Source: DASUFI01 sp036274635
Lineage (GTDB): Bacteria > Planctomycetota > B15-G4
Reading direction: 5' to 3'
DNA: 26,839 nucleotides
NCBI GenBank assembly: GCA_036274635.1
Contig: DASUFI010000094.1
Location: 1-26,839, forward strand
The notes below the pieces were generated by a model. That model was not told where the DNA came from, did not search any database, and saw nothing but the letters and a program-made list of their open reading frames with translations. Position numbers and translations under genes: made by a program. Below, in pieces: positions 1 to 7,259 of the stretch; the stretch's first letter is position 1; each line of letters begins with the position of its first letter.

Positions 1-1
1 G

Positions 2-1579
2 ATGTCCCGGCAGAACCTGCAGCACCCGACCAACATCCTCGGCCTGGCCTGCGAGCTGCGCGCGCGCGGCCACGAGGCCACGCTGCTGGACCTCGAGGTC
101 ACGGCCGGCGGCCTGCAGGCCTTCGCGACGGTGCTGCGCGAGCGGCGGCCGGACGTGGTGGGGGTCTCGGTGGTCACGCCCCACGTGCCGGGGGCGAAGG
201 AGTTGCTGACCGTCGCCCGCCTGACGCGGCCGGAGATCTTCCTCATCGCCGGCGGCCCGCACGCGACGGCGCTGCCGGCCGACCTGCTGGCCGAGATCCG
301 CGCCCTCGACGCGGTGTGCGTGGGCGAGGGCGACGAGACGCTGCCCGAGGTCTGCGACGCGCTCGAGCGCGCCGGCTGGCACGCCTGGGACGGCGAGCCG
401 CCGCGCTTCGTGGGCGAGATGCTCGCCGCGCGCGGAGGCGTGCACGACAGCACGCACGGGCTGACGGCCGGCTTCGCGCCGCACCCGCGCCGCGCGCCCA
501 CGCCGGGCCCGCGCGACACCAGCGACCGCGAGGCCGTGCTGGGCGGCATCCCGGGTCTGCACCTGCGCCAGCGCGGCTACACCGGCCCGCGCGAGCCGCT
601 GGCCGACCTCGACCGGCTGCAGCCCCTCGACCGCACGCTGCTCGACTGGCCCGCCTACGAGCGCCTCGCCGGCTCGCGCGGCATCGCGTCGCCGGGCATC
701 ATCCGCAGCGGCTTGCGCGCCGCGCAGGTGCACCTCTCGCGCGGCTGTTACGCCAACTGCGTCTTCTGCTCGACCAACGCCGTGTGGGGCGAGCGCGCGC
801 GGCCCGGCATCCGGCGCCGCAGCGTCGCCTGCGTGCTGGAGGAGATCGACCGCCTCGTCGCCGACCACGGCGTGAACCACCTGAACTTCGAGGACGACAT
901 CTTCCCGCCCACGCTGCGCTACCTCGAGGAGCTGGGCGAGGCGCTGGTGCAGCGGCCGGTCACCTGGAGCTGCAACGCGCGCGTGGACGGCCTGCGGCGC
1001 GAGCACTTCGAACTCATGGCGCGCAGCGGCTGCCTCAAGATCGACTTCGGCGTGGAGTCCGGCAGCGATCGCATCCTGCAGCTGAACCGCAAGCTCGTGC
1101 GGCGCGAGCAGGTGGTGCATGTCTTCGCCGAGGCGAAGCGCGTGGGCATCCTGCGCACGGCCTACCTCATGCTGTGCAGCCACGTCGACGAGACGCCCGA
1201 CGAGGTGCGCGAGACGGAGCGCCTGGCGCGCGAGATCGAGCCGGACTACATCACGTTCACGGTCGGCTGCCCGTATCCCGGCACGGCGATGTGGGAGGAC
1301 TGCAAGCAGCGCGGGTATCTCGAGCTGCTGCCGAGCGGGCGGCCGGACTGGAAGAAGTACGGGTACTACCCGGGGCTGCCGCCGTGGAGGTTCACCCACT
1401 TCACGCCGGCGGAGATGCTCGCGACGCAGAGGAGGGTGCTGCGGGGGTTCTACCTGCGGCCGGGGTTCATGCTGCGGATGGCGGGGCGGGTGCGGAGCTT
1501 GCAGCAGATGAAGGCGCTGGCGAGCGCGGGGATGGACGTGACGCGGTTCATCGTGCGGGGGATGAGCGGGAAGGGCTGA
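2..1579 (+). CDS. Cobalamin-binding-domain radical SAM protein (5' end probably outside window)
   Basis: A radical SAM enzyme of the class with an N-terminal B12-binding-like Rossmann domain (about residues 1-120). The core follows at about residues 240-440. The iron-sulfur cluster motif is C249-x3-C253-x2-C256 in the string RGCYANCVFC. Further on, CNARVDG and KIDFGVESGSDRIL are typical of strands in the SAM barrel. The reading frame begins at an ATG at base 2, but the first residues already match the part of the family that normally lies about 20 residues inside the protein (NILGLACELRARGHEATLLD). The true start is therefore probably upstream of the window. Family members act in methylation, cyclisation or lipid and pigment biosynthesis; the substrate cannot be told here. 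A Pro/Arg-rich stretch at about residues 137-181 separates the two domains. No partner gene is adjacent. Confidence 0.88.
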   Translation: MSRQNLQHPTNILGLACELRARGHEATLLDLEVTAGGLQAFATVLRERRPDVVGVSVVTPHVPGAKELLTVARLTRPEIFLIAGGPHATALPADLLAEIRALDAVCVGEGDETLPEVCDALERAGWHAWDGEPPRFVGEMLAARGGVHDSTHGLTAGFAPHPRRAPTPGPRDTSDREAVLGGIPGLHLRQRGYTGPREPLADLDRLQPLDRTLLDWPAYERLAGSRGIASPGIIRSGLRAAQVHLSRGCYANCVFCSTNAVWGERARPGIRRRSVACVLEEIDRLVADHGVNHLNFEDDIFPPTLRYLEELGEALVQRPVTWSCNARVDGLRREHFELMARSGCLKIDFGVESGSDRILQLNRKLVRREQVVHVFAEAKRVGILRTAYLMLCSHVDETPDEVRETERLAREIEPDYITFTVGCPYPGTAMWEDCKQRGYLELLPSGRPDWKKYGYYPGLPPWRFTHFTPAEMLATQRRVLRGFYLRPGFMLRMAGRVRSLQQMKALASAGMDVTRFIVRGMSGKG

Positions 1580-1596
1580 GGGCTGGTCTGGATGAT

Positions 1597-1647
1597 CACG
1601 CCCGCCGAAAGTGCGCGACGAACGGGCTGCGGATCGAGATCGAGTAG
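1597..1647 (+). pseudogene. Orphan 3' tail of an FG-GAP-type secreted protein gene
   Basis: In the frame ending at the TAG at 1645-1647 the DNA reads KCATNGLRIEIE-stop. This matches KCATNGVRIVVD-stop at the C-terminus of the FG-GAP protein that ends at 11422. DNA identity is also clear, from aagtgcgcgac through the stop codon. No start codon, ribosome site or remaining domain precedes it, because the radical SAM gene ends only 17 bases upstream. I read it as the residue of a deleted gene of that family. The limit at 1597 is approximate. Confidence 0.55.
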
Positions 1648-1768
1648 GGCCGCGCCCGCCCGCTGTTCCTCGCGGCCAGCGGATGGTCGGGCAGCGCCGG
1701 AATAAATGTCCGGCCCCGCCGTCCGTTGACGCATGGAGGCGGGTCCGGGCTCATGCGGAGCTTGTTGC

Positions 1769-4399
1769 ATGCTTCTGCCTCTGCTCGCGTCCGCGCTGCT
1801 CGTCGGCCCACAGCTCCAGCACCCGACGATCCAGCCGCGAACGTTCGTCTCCCCGTCTGGGGAGTGGAGCCTGTCGGTGGATCCGAGCGCCCCGACCGGC
1901 GCCGGGCCGGCGCACGTCGCCGTCTCGCACGCTGGGCAGCCTGCCTGGGAGGCGGACCTGCCTTTCACTTTCTGGGAAGCGCAGATCACGGATGCCGGCT
2001 TTGCGGTTGGCTACGCCTTCGCCGCGGGCTGGCAGGACATGCAGGGCGAAGGCGACTTCGTCGTCGGCATCCTCGCGCCCGACGGCCGGAGCCTGCGCGA
2101 GGAGCACGTGGCCCTCAGCTGGAGTCGATTCCTCCACTGTCCCCCGAATCCGAATCCGCGCGGGCTCTTCGTGCAGCCCGAGCTGGACCGCTTCGTGGTC
2201 CGCGTGGACGACGAGGACGTGAATCGGCAGGACGAGGAGTGGTGGTCCTACCGCATCTCGACCGGAGAGCCGCTCGAACGCGCGCGCCCGAAGAGCGGGC
2301 TGGGCGCGACGGACTCGCTGCGCATGACGCTCGACGCGCAGCCCGTGGCCGGCACACCGCTCACGCTGTCCGTGTGGCACGAGTACGACTGGCAACACAA
2401 CGAACGAGGCCAGAGCTCGCGCTTCGTGCTCCTCGACGAGCAGTGGAAGCCGGTCTGGTCATTGAGCGTTCCGAAGCCGGACGATCGCAGGCCCGGCCAC
2501 CCGGGCGATGAGCCGTCGATCCAGGCCACGGTCGGCGATCGACGCTTCGCCCTGTGGAACATGCACGAGCGTGTGACCTGCGAAGTCGCGCCCGATGCGC
2601 ATGCCGTGGGCGGCTGGGCGGTCCATGAGGTCTCGCGCGAGGCGTGGACGCCGGTGGTGGAGGCGCCCGCGCTGCCGCTGGAGCTCGCCTTGCGATCGCT
2701 GCCCACAGTCCCCCTCGATGCCGTGTCGCCACCCGTCGGGCCGGTCCACGACGTGCTGGCTTTCGACTTCGACGGGCAGGGGCACATCCTCCTCGCGCGC
2801 GGCAAGCAGGATGCGCCGCAGGTGGACCTGCTGCGGATCGGGTTGGACGGCGAGATCCTCGGACAGGCGGCGTTCCCGGATCCGACGGCAGGTCTGGAAG
2901 GTCGGCGTGCGTGGCATGCCCTGCGGGGCGACCGCTGGCTCTTCTGCTTCTCGCCCTTCGGCGAGGACGTGAAATCCCGTGCCTGGCTTGTGGAGTCCGC
3001 GACCGGTGCGGCGCAGGAGCTCGAGGCCTTCGCAGGCCCGTTCGTCGATACGGCCTGCGCGACTCCCGATGGCGGCGTCGTCCTCCTGGGCGGCTACCAC
3101 CGCAAGTCCACGATCGACGACTCGCTCCTGTGCCTCGATGCCGAAGGACAGCGGCGCTGGGAGATCGTCCAGCGCGCCTACTCCGGAAAGCCCTCGGAGC
3201 TCATGGCATGCCAGGACGTGGCTGTCGACGCCCGCGGCAGCATCCTCGTGCTGGACAGCACGCGCGACGCGGTGCTCGTCTTCAGCGCTGCGGGCGAGTA
3301 TCAGCGCACGGTCGGGCTGCCGGAGGCGTGGGCCACCCAGCAGATCTATCCGGTGGCGCTGCGCGTGCTGCCCGATGGCGACTGGCTCGTGCACGACTTC
3401 GTCGCGCACACGTGGCACCGCATGAGCCCCGAAGGCGCGGACCGTGGCGGATTCGTCGGGCGGCGCGAGGACGGCGCGATCGAAGACTGGCAAGCGGTGC
3501 ACGTGGATGCTGCCGGGACCCTGTGGGGCACGGACCGCAGCCGGATCTTCGCCTTCGATGCCAGCGGCGTGGCGTACACTCGGCTCGGCGCGCCGGCGGA
3601 CGCCGAGGTGCTCAACGAGGTCGCGAACGTGCACGTGGACGCGCTCGGTCGTATCGCCGTCTCCGACCGGCGCACGCATGCGGTGCACCTGTTCGACGGC
3701 GACGGTCGACGGACGCTGGTGTTGCAGCCCGATCCCGGGGACTTCGAGGCAAGCTACTTCGCGCTGGAGCCTGTCATCTCCGATTCGCGCGGTCGCACTG
3801 CGATCCCGGTCGACTCGTTCCACGGGCGGTACCTCACCTTCGGAGCGGATGGCCGCCGCGGCGGCATCGCGGACCTCGGTGGCTCGTTCGTGAGCTTCGT
3901 GCCCGGCAGCAGCGACCGCTGGGCCGCATCGCGCTTGCCCGTGTCGACCGGCAGGGTGCGACGACTGACCGGCGAGGGGCGCGGACTGGTCAGCGTGGAT
4001 CGCCGGCCCGACCACAGCTTCTTCCCGGACGTGAAAGCCCTCGCCTGCGTGCAGGACGGCTCGGTCTGGGTCCTGTCCGGCACGGACAACCGGGTGTCCT
4101 CGGCGGACCTCGAGCTCGACCTGTTTTCTCCCACGGGCGAGCCGCTGCGCAGTCTCCGCCTCTCGGCTGCACCATCGGGATACTGGGATCGAATCGCTGT
4201 CACGCCGCGATGGCTGCTCGTCAGTTCCTTCGAGGACACGGCGTTGCTCGTGTCACTCGAGCAGGGAACGGTCGCGCGCGTGCGGTGCGGCGGCGTGACG
4301 AAGCAAGGCTGCGGCTTCGGCTTCTCGCCGGATGGCAAGGAGCTGTGGTGTGTGCTGCCGGATCCGCTCGAACTGCATCGCTTCGCGATGCCGCAGTAG
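1769..4399 (+). CDS. Large secreted beta-propeller-like protein of unknown function
   Basis: An 876-residue protein that I cannot assign to a named family. I chose the ATG at 1769 over the in-frame ATG at 1733 because GGAG lies 8 bases before it and a hydrophobic export signal (MLLPLLASALLVG) starts exactly there; the 1733 codon has no ribosome site. The second half contains repeated blades of the form V-x-V-D-x-x-G-x-I/L followed by a DG or SG turn, at about residues 484, 577, 621 and 760. This resembles NHL or six-bladed propeller repeats. The first half (about residues 20-310) looks like beta-rich planctomycete exported proteins. No catalytic motif is evident. Base composition is less GC-rich by eye than most of the window. 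It stands alone between the orphan tail and a gene-poor stretch. Function unknown; an extracellular or periplasmic binding role is only a guess. Confidence 0.8.
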   Translation: MLLPLLASALLVGPQLQHPTIQPRTFVSPSGEWSLSVDPSAPTGAGPAHVAVSHAGQPAWEADLPFTFWEAQITDAGFAVGYAFAAGWQDMQGEGDFVVGILAPDGRSLREEHVALSWSRFLHCPPNPNPRGLFVQPELDRFVVRVDDEDVNRQDEEWWSYRISTGEPLERARPKSGLGATDSLRMTLDAQPVAGTPLTLSVWHEYDWQHNERGQSSRFVLLDEQWKPVWSLSVPKPDDRRPGHPGDEPSIQATVGDRRFALWNMHERVTCEVAPDAHAVGGWAVHEVSREAWTPVVEAPALPLELALRSLPTVPLDAVSPPVGPVHDVLAFDFDGQGHILLARGKQDAPQVDLLRIGLDGEILGQAAFPDPTAGLEGRRAWHALRGDRWLFCFSPFGEDVKSRAWLVESATGAAQELEAFAGPFVDTACATPDGGVVLLGGYHRKSTIDDSLLCLDAEGQRRWEIVQRAYSGKPSELMACQDVAVDARGSILVLDSTRDAVLVFSAAGEYQRTVGLPEAWATQQIYPVALRVLPDGDWLVHDFVAHTWHRMSPEGADRGGFVGRREDGAIEDWQAVHVDAAGTLWGTDRSRIFAFDASGVAYTRLGAPADAEVLNEVANVHVDALGRIAVSDRRTHAVHLFDGDGRRTLVLQPDPGDFEASYFALEPVISDSRGRTAIPVDSFHGRYLTFGADGRRGGIADLGGSFVSFVPGSSDRWAASRLPVSTGRVRRLTGEGRGLVSVDRRPDHSFFPDVKALACVQDGSVWVLSGTDNRVSSADLELDLFSPTGEPLRSLRLSAAPSGYWDRIAVTPRWLLVSSFEDTALLVSLEQGTVARVRCGGVTKQGCGFGFSPDGKELWCVLPDPLELHRFAMPQ

Positions 4400-4881
4400 C
4401 GAGGCGTGCCGAAGGCTCGTGGAGGTCCCTTGGGGCGAGCGACGCAATCTGATCGGTGACACGCGTCTCGAATGGCTGGCCTTCTGCAACGCCGTCAATG
4501 GTGGCAGCGAGCGTGAGACGACGGTGGTGGAACTCGAAGTGCTGAACGTCGAGGCGCATCGCTGTCGGGTCAACATGCCCCACTATCGAGAATGGTCCGT
4601 GCCAGCCAACCTCATCGTCATGTCACGGGAGCCACCCGCATCGTGAGCGATCGTCCGGGAAGTCCATGAGGTGGGTCGCAAGCGCGGACGCAAAGCGTGA
4701 TGCAGTTCCTACGAGCCCGCTACGGCCAACTGGGAGTGTGACGTGCCCGCGTACCATCTCTGGTTCCGTCTTGAGCGACCCGACGCTGGTCTCGAGGCGG
4801 CGCAGGGCGGCGAATCATCGTTCGGGGGCTGAGCTGGAAGGGGCTATTCGCCGGTGCGCGCAGCACGCTAAGCTCGCGCTC
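4400..4881. other. Gene-poor stretch of about 480 bases with lower GC
   Basis: No convincing gene. An open frame from GTG 4419 to 4646 (75 codons) reads through VEVPWGERRNLIGDTRLEW and NMPHYREWSVPANLIVM, but it has only a weak ribosome site and I recognise no family. A short string, VPAYHLWFRLERP, is encoded from about 4743. GC content here is lower than in flanking genes (35 of 60 bases in 4441-4500). It may be a decayed insertion or gene remnant. Confidence 0.4.
4869..4874 (+). promoter_or_regulatory. Candidate -10 box TAAGCT close to the ATG
   Basis: TAAGCT lies 7 bases before the ATG at 4882 and no Shine-Dalgarno sequence is present. This fits a leaderless transcript, but the -35 region is weak. 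Low confidence. Confidence 0.25.
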
Positions 4882-5076
4882 ATGGAACGACGCGTGCAGG
4901 TCTTCCGCAGCTTCGAAGAGGCGGAGCACGCCGACGACGCCTACTACGCGTCGCTCACCCCGCAGCAGCGCGTCGATCTCCTGCTCGAGCTGGTCGCGGC
5001 CTGGAAGGAGGGTTTCGGTGACGCTGGCCAAGGACTTGCGAGAGTTCATCGAGTCGTTGAACTCTCACGGAGTTGA
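4882..5076 (+). CDS. Small conserved protein paired with a nucleotidyltransferase
   Basis: A 64-residue protein starting MERRVQVFRSFEEAEHADD and containing YYASLTPQQRVDLLLELV. I recognise this small family (SFEEAE..D..YY..LTPQ.R...LLEL) as one commonly encoded just upstream of DUF6036/AbiEii-like nucleotidyltransferases. Its own function is not established to my knowledge. I place the start at ATG 4882, not at an upstream in-frame ATG at 4666, because only the part after 4882 looks like the family. A TAAGCT box sits 7 bases before the ATG and there is no Shine-Dalgarno site. The 3' end overlaps the nucleotidyltransferase gene by 59 bases, so the two are almost certainly co-translated. An antitoxin-like or accessory role is inference from this layout. 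Confidence 0.72.
   Translation: MERRVQVFRSFEEAEHADDAYYASLTPQQRVDLLLELVAAWKEGFGDAGQGLARVHRVVELSRS
5005..5011 (+). promoter_or_regulatory. Ribosome binding site setting the GTG start of the nucleotidyltransferase
   Basis: AAGGAGG lies 6 bases before the GTG at 5018, inside the coding region of the preceding small gene. It is a near-perfect Shine-Dalgarno site and fixes the start as GTG 5018. Confidence 0.8.
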
Positions 5077-5482
5077 GTTCGTCGTCGTCGGCGCGCATGC
5101 CGTCGCGTTCCATGGGCATCCCCGGTTCACGGGCGACCTGGACCTCCTCGTGCGGCCGGCGCCGGAGAACGCCGAGCGTGTCATCGCCGCCCTGCGGGCG
5201 TTCGGCTTCACGAGCCCCGGGCTGTCCGCGGCCGACTTCCTTCGCCCGGACAGCGTGGTGCAGCTCGGCGTGGCGCCGAACCGGATCGATCTGCTGACCT
5301 CGATCACGGCCGTCGGCTTCGACGAGGCCTGGGCCGGGCGAGCCGCGGGTGCGCTCGGCGGCCCGCCCGTGAGCTTTCTGGGCTACGACGCGCTGCTGAA
5401 GAACAAGCTGGCGACCGGGCGCAGCAGGGACGCGGAGGACGTGGCGAGGCTGAAGGTCATCAGGTCGCGCGAGCGGCGGTGA
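5018..5482 (+). CDS. Nucleotidyltransferase of the DUF6036/AbiEii-like group
   Basis: A 154-residue single-domain protein of the minimal nucleotidyltransferase fold. The expected elements are visible: VVGAHAVAFHG (glycine loop, residues 24-33), GDLDLLV with metal-binding D40 and D42, and a third acidic residue D91 in NRIDLLTSI. The C-terminal stretch LLKNKLATGRSRDAEDVARL is typical of the DUF6036 and AbiEii-like relatives, where K and R/D residues contact the nucleotide. The start is GTG, set by the strong AAGGAGG site. Homologues are often annotated as toxin components of AbiE-like systems, acting by nucleotidyl transfer to tRNA or protein. That activity is known for related families, not shown for this one. 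It forms a two-gene unit with the overlapping upstream small protein. It ends 10 bases from a convergent lipoprotein gene. Confidence 0.82.
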   Translation: MTLAKDLREFIESLNSHGVEFVVVGAHAVAFHGHPRFTGDLDLLVRPAPENAERVIAALRAFGFTSPGLSAADFLRPDSVVQLGVAPNRIDLLTSITAVGFDEAWAGRAAGALGGPPVSFLGYDALLKNKLATGRSRDAEDVARLKVIRSRERR

Positions 5483-5492
5483 CGGCTCCGCC

Positions 5493-6194
5493 TCAGCCCG
5501 CGTCCTTGACCTTGTCCTTGCGGTCCTCGAGCGCCTTCTGGCGCAGCTCGACCTTCTTCTTCCAGGCGTCCGCGTCCACTTCGGCCATCTTGATGCGGGT
5601 CTCGTGGTCCTGGACCGACGCCTCGAAGTCGTTCAGCGGGAGGCCGTAGATCTCGGGGCGGTCCAGCTTGCTGACGGCCTTGGCCTTGGCGAGCTCGACC
5701 TTCGCGTTAGCGAGGTCCACGCGGAGCTTGGCCAGCGTCACGTCGGCCTTCAGCTGGTCGAGGTGGGCCTCGTGCCAGGCGACGTTGGCGGCCGCGGCAT
5801 GCCAGCGCTGGCGCGCAGCATCGAGCCGCTTCTGCGCCTCATCGACCCTGTCGTCGTGGTCCTTCTGGGCGGTCTCCCGCGACAGCTCGTACTCGCGCCG
5901 GGCGGTGTCGACGCCGTCCTCGGCGTTGTTCAGCTCGGACCTCGCGACATCGAGCTGCTGGGCCTCCACGTCGACCTCATGCTGCGCCTGGGCCACGCTG
6001 TCCTGCATCTTCATGCTCTCGGTGCGCGCGTCGTTCACGTCGTCCCGGTCGGACTGCGGCACGTAGACGTAGACGTCGTCGCTCACCTTCGGATCCGTGC
6101 CGAAGTGATCGTGGTAGACGTGGTCGTGCGTCGTCGTTTCGCACGCGAAGAGCAGGGGCAGGGCGAGCAGGGGGAGGGTGGTGATCAGCTTCAT
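5493..6194 (-). CDS. Coiled-coil lipoprotein, function unknown
   Basis: A 233-residue protein with a lipoprotein signal: a hydrophobic run then the lipobox L15-F16-A17-C18. A His-rich string (HDHVYHDHF) and a YVYVP segment follow. From about residue 50 to the end the sequence is charged, Ala/Lys/Asp/Glu-rich and heptad-like, so a long coiled coil is likely, with a short break around residues 190-205 (RPEIYGLPLNDFE). GGAG lies 6 bases before the ATG. The overall plan (lipid anchor plus coiled coil) recalls envelope spacer or efflux-adaptor-like lipoproteins, but no family is recognised. It is convergent with the nucleotidyltransferase and monocistronic. About 290 bases upstream of its start (6195-6484) hold no gene I can support. 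Confidence 0.78.
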   Translation of the reverse strand: MKLITTLPLLALPLLFACETTTHDHVYHDHFGTDPKVSDDVYVYVPQSDRDDVNDARTESMKMQDSVAQAQHEVDVEAQQLDVARSELNNAEDGVDTARREYELSRETAQKDHDDRVDEAQKRLDAARQRWHAAAANVAWHEAHLDQLKADVTLAKLRVDLANAKVELAKAKAVSKLDRPEIYGLPLNDFEASVQDHETRIKMAEVDADAWKKKVELRQKALEDRKDKVKDAG

Positions 6195-6484
6195 GGCGGG
6201 CTCCGGTCCCGTCGCGCTGGCGGATCGTCAGGGCCTGACCCGTCGAGGGCGCTCCGGCAAGTAGGGGTTTCGCGATGGCCGAAGGCCGCAAGCGGCGTGC
6301 CGAGCGCCACGGAGCGGGCGGGCGCGAACGTGCCGTGCAGCCAGAGCGCGTTCGCGGCGCGAGACAGGGCTCGACGCGGCCGTTTTGCAGAAAGCGACGA
6401 CGCCGCGAGGCCTCGGGGTGTCGAAGTGGGGGAGCGACCGTCGCGCGCATTGACCGGATCGGGCCGTCGCCCTGCAATGCGCAC

Positions 6485-6967
6485 ATGCTCACCACCCCGC
6501 GTCTCGCCGCTCTCGCCCTGCGCCTCCTCGCCGCCCGCGCGCCCGGCCTCGACACCTCGCGCACGCTCGAGCGCACGGTGACGCAGCTTGCTCCCTGCGA
6601 GTGGACCGACCTGCCCGTGCGCTACGTGCTCAACACGCACTGGCACCAGGACCACAATGGCGGCAACCACGAGTACGTGGCGGCCTTCCCGGGCGTGCAG
6701 ATCCTGGCCACGAGCGAGACGAAGCGGCGCATGGATGCGATGGCGCCGGCGGTGGCGGAGCAGATCCTGGCCGACGCCGCGAAGAGCCGCAGCGAGCTCG
6801 GCCGGGCGCTGGCGAGCGGCCTCGGCCGCGACGGGCAGGCGCTGGACGAGGCCGGCCGGGCCCGGACGCGGCAGTCGCTGGCGGACGTCGCGCGCGTCGA
6901 GGACGGCGCGCGGCACTGGGTCTACCAGGCGCCCAGCTGCACCTTCGACGACGCGCTGACGCTCGAC
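6485..6967 (+). pseudogene. Truncated metallo-beta-lactamase-fold hydrolase
   Basis: The translation contains PVRYVLNTHWHQDHNGGN, the zinc-binding HxHxDH loop of the metallo-beta-lactamase fold (H52, H54, D56, H57 from the ATG at 6485). The family-typical continuation follows, down to TFDDALTLD. After about base 6967 similarity stops: no Gly-rich strand and no later zinc ligands (the distal His, Asp and His) are found in any frame before the next gene. The N-terminal side also looks shortened. A signal-like string (ALALRLLAARAP) is followed almost at once by the helix before the HxHxDH loop, without the first beta strands and the usual VDTG-like motif. The remnant lacks residues needed for a binuclear zinc site, so I call it a broken gene. 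The 290 bases that follow (6968-7259) carry only the leader of the next gene. Confidence 0.7.
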
Positions 6968-7201
6968 GCTGAGGCCCCGTGTGCGGCCGGCCAGGAGGCC
7001 TCGGAAGTTCCAGACCGTGCATACTCGCGCGTCCGCGTCACACGCTGCGCGGACCAGGCGTCAAGGGGCGCCCCCGGAGTCGATGCCCACCGAAACAGGC
7101 CCGGAAGGGCCTTGGGCGCGACAAAAGGCCGTTCTGCTTCCAGCCCGAGGTTGTCCGGGGCTGGGTGCCGACGGCACGATGAGTGTCCCCTGTCGTGGGC
7201 A

Positions 7202-7214
7202 TATGCTGGATAAT
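7202..7214 (+). promoter_or_regulatory. Candidate -10 region of the secreted helical/beta protein gene
   Basis: Two overlapping -10-like hexamers, TATGCT (7202-7207) and GATAAT (7209-7214), stand in an AT-richer patch about 50 bases before the ATG at 7260. No good -35 is visible at 16-18 bases. Low confidence. Confidence 0.25.
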
Positions 7215-7248
7215 ACATGTGTGGCCAGGCCCTCAGCTGACCTGCCAC

Positions 7249-7254
7249 AGGAGG
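7249..7254 (+). promoter_or_regulatory. Ribosome binding site fixing the start at 7260
   Basis: AGGAGG ends 5 bases before the ATG at 7260. The frame is open much further upstream (from 6981), but only this ATG has a strong ribosome site and is followed by an export signal. Confidence 0.75.
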
Positions 7255-7259
7255 AGTCC

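Noticed and set aside
2459..4015. Long minus-strand open frame of 518 codons
   Set aside because: It lies wholly inside the secreted propeller gene, has low-complexity His/Arg/Ala-rich content, no family motif and no start signal. It is a GC-driven shadow.
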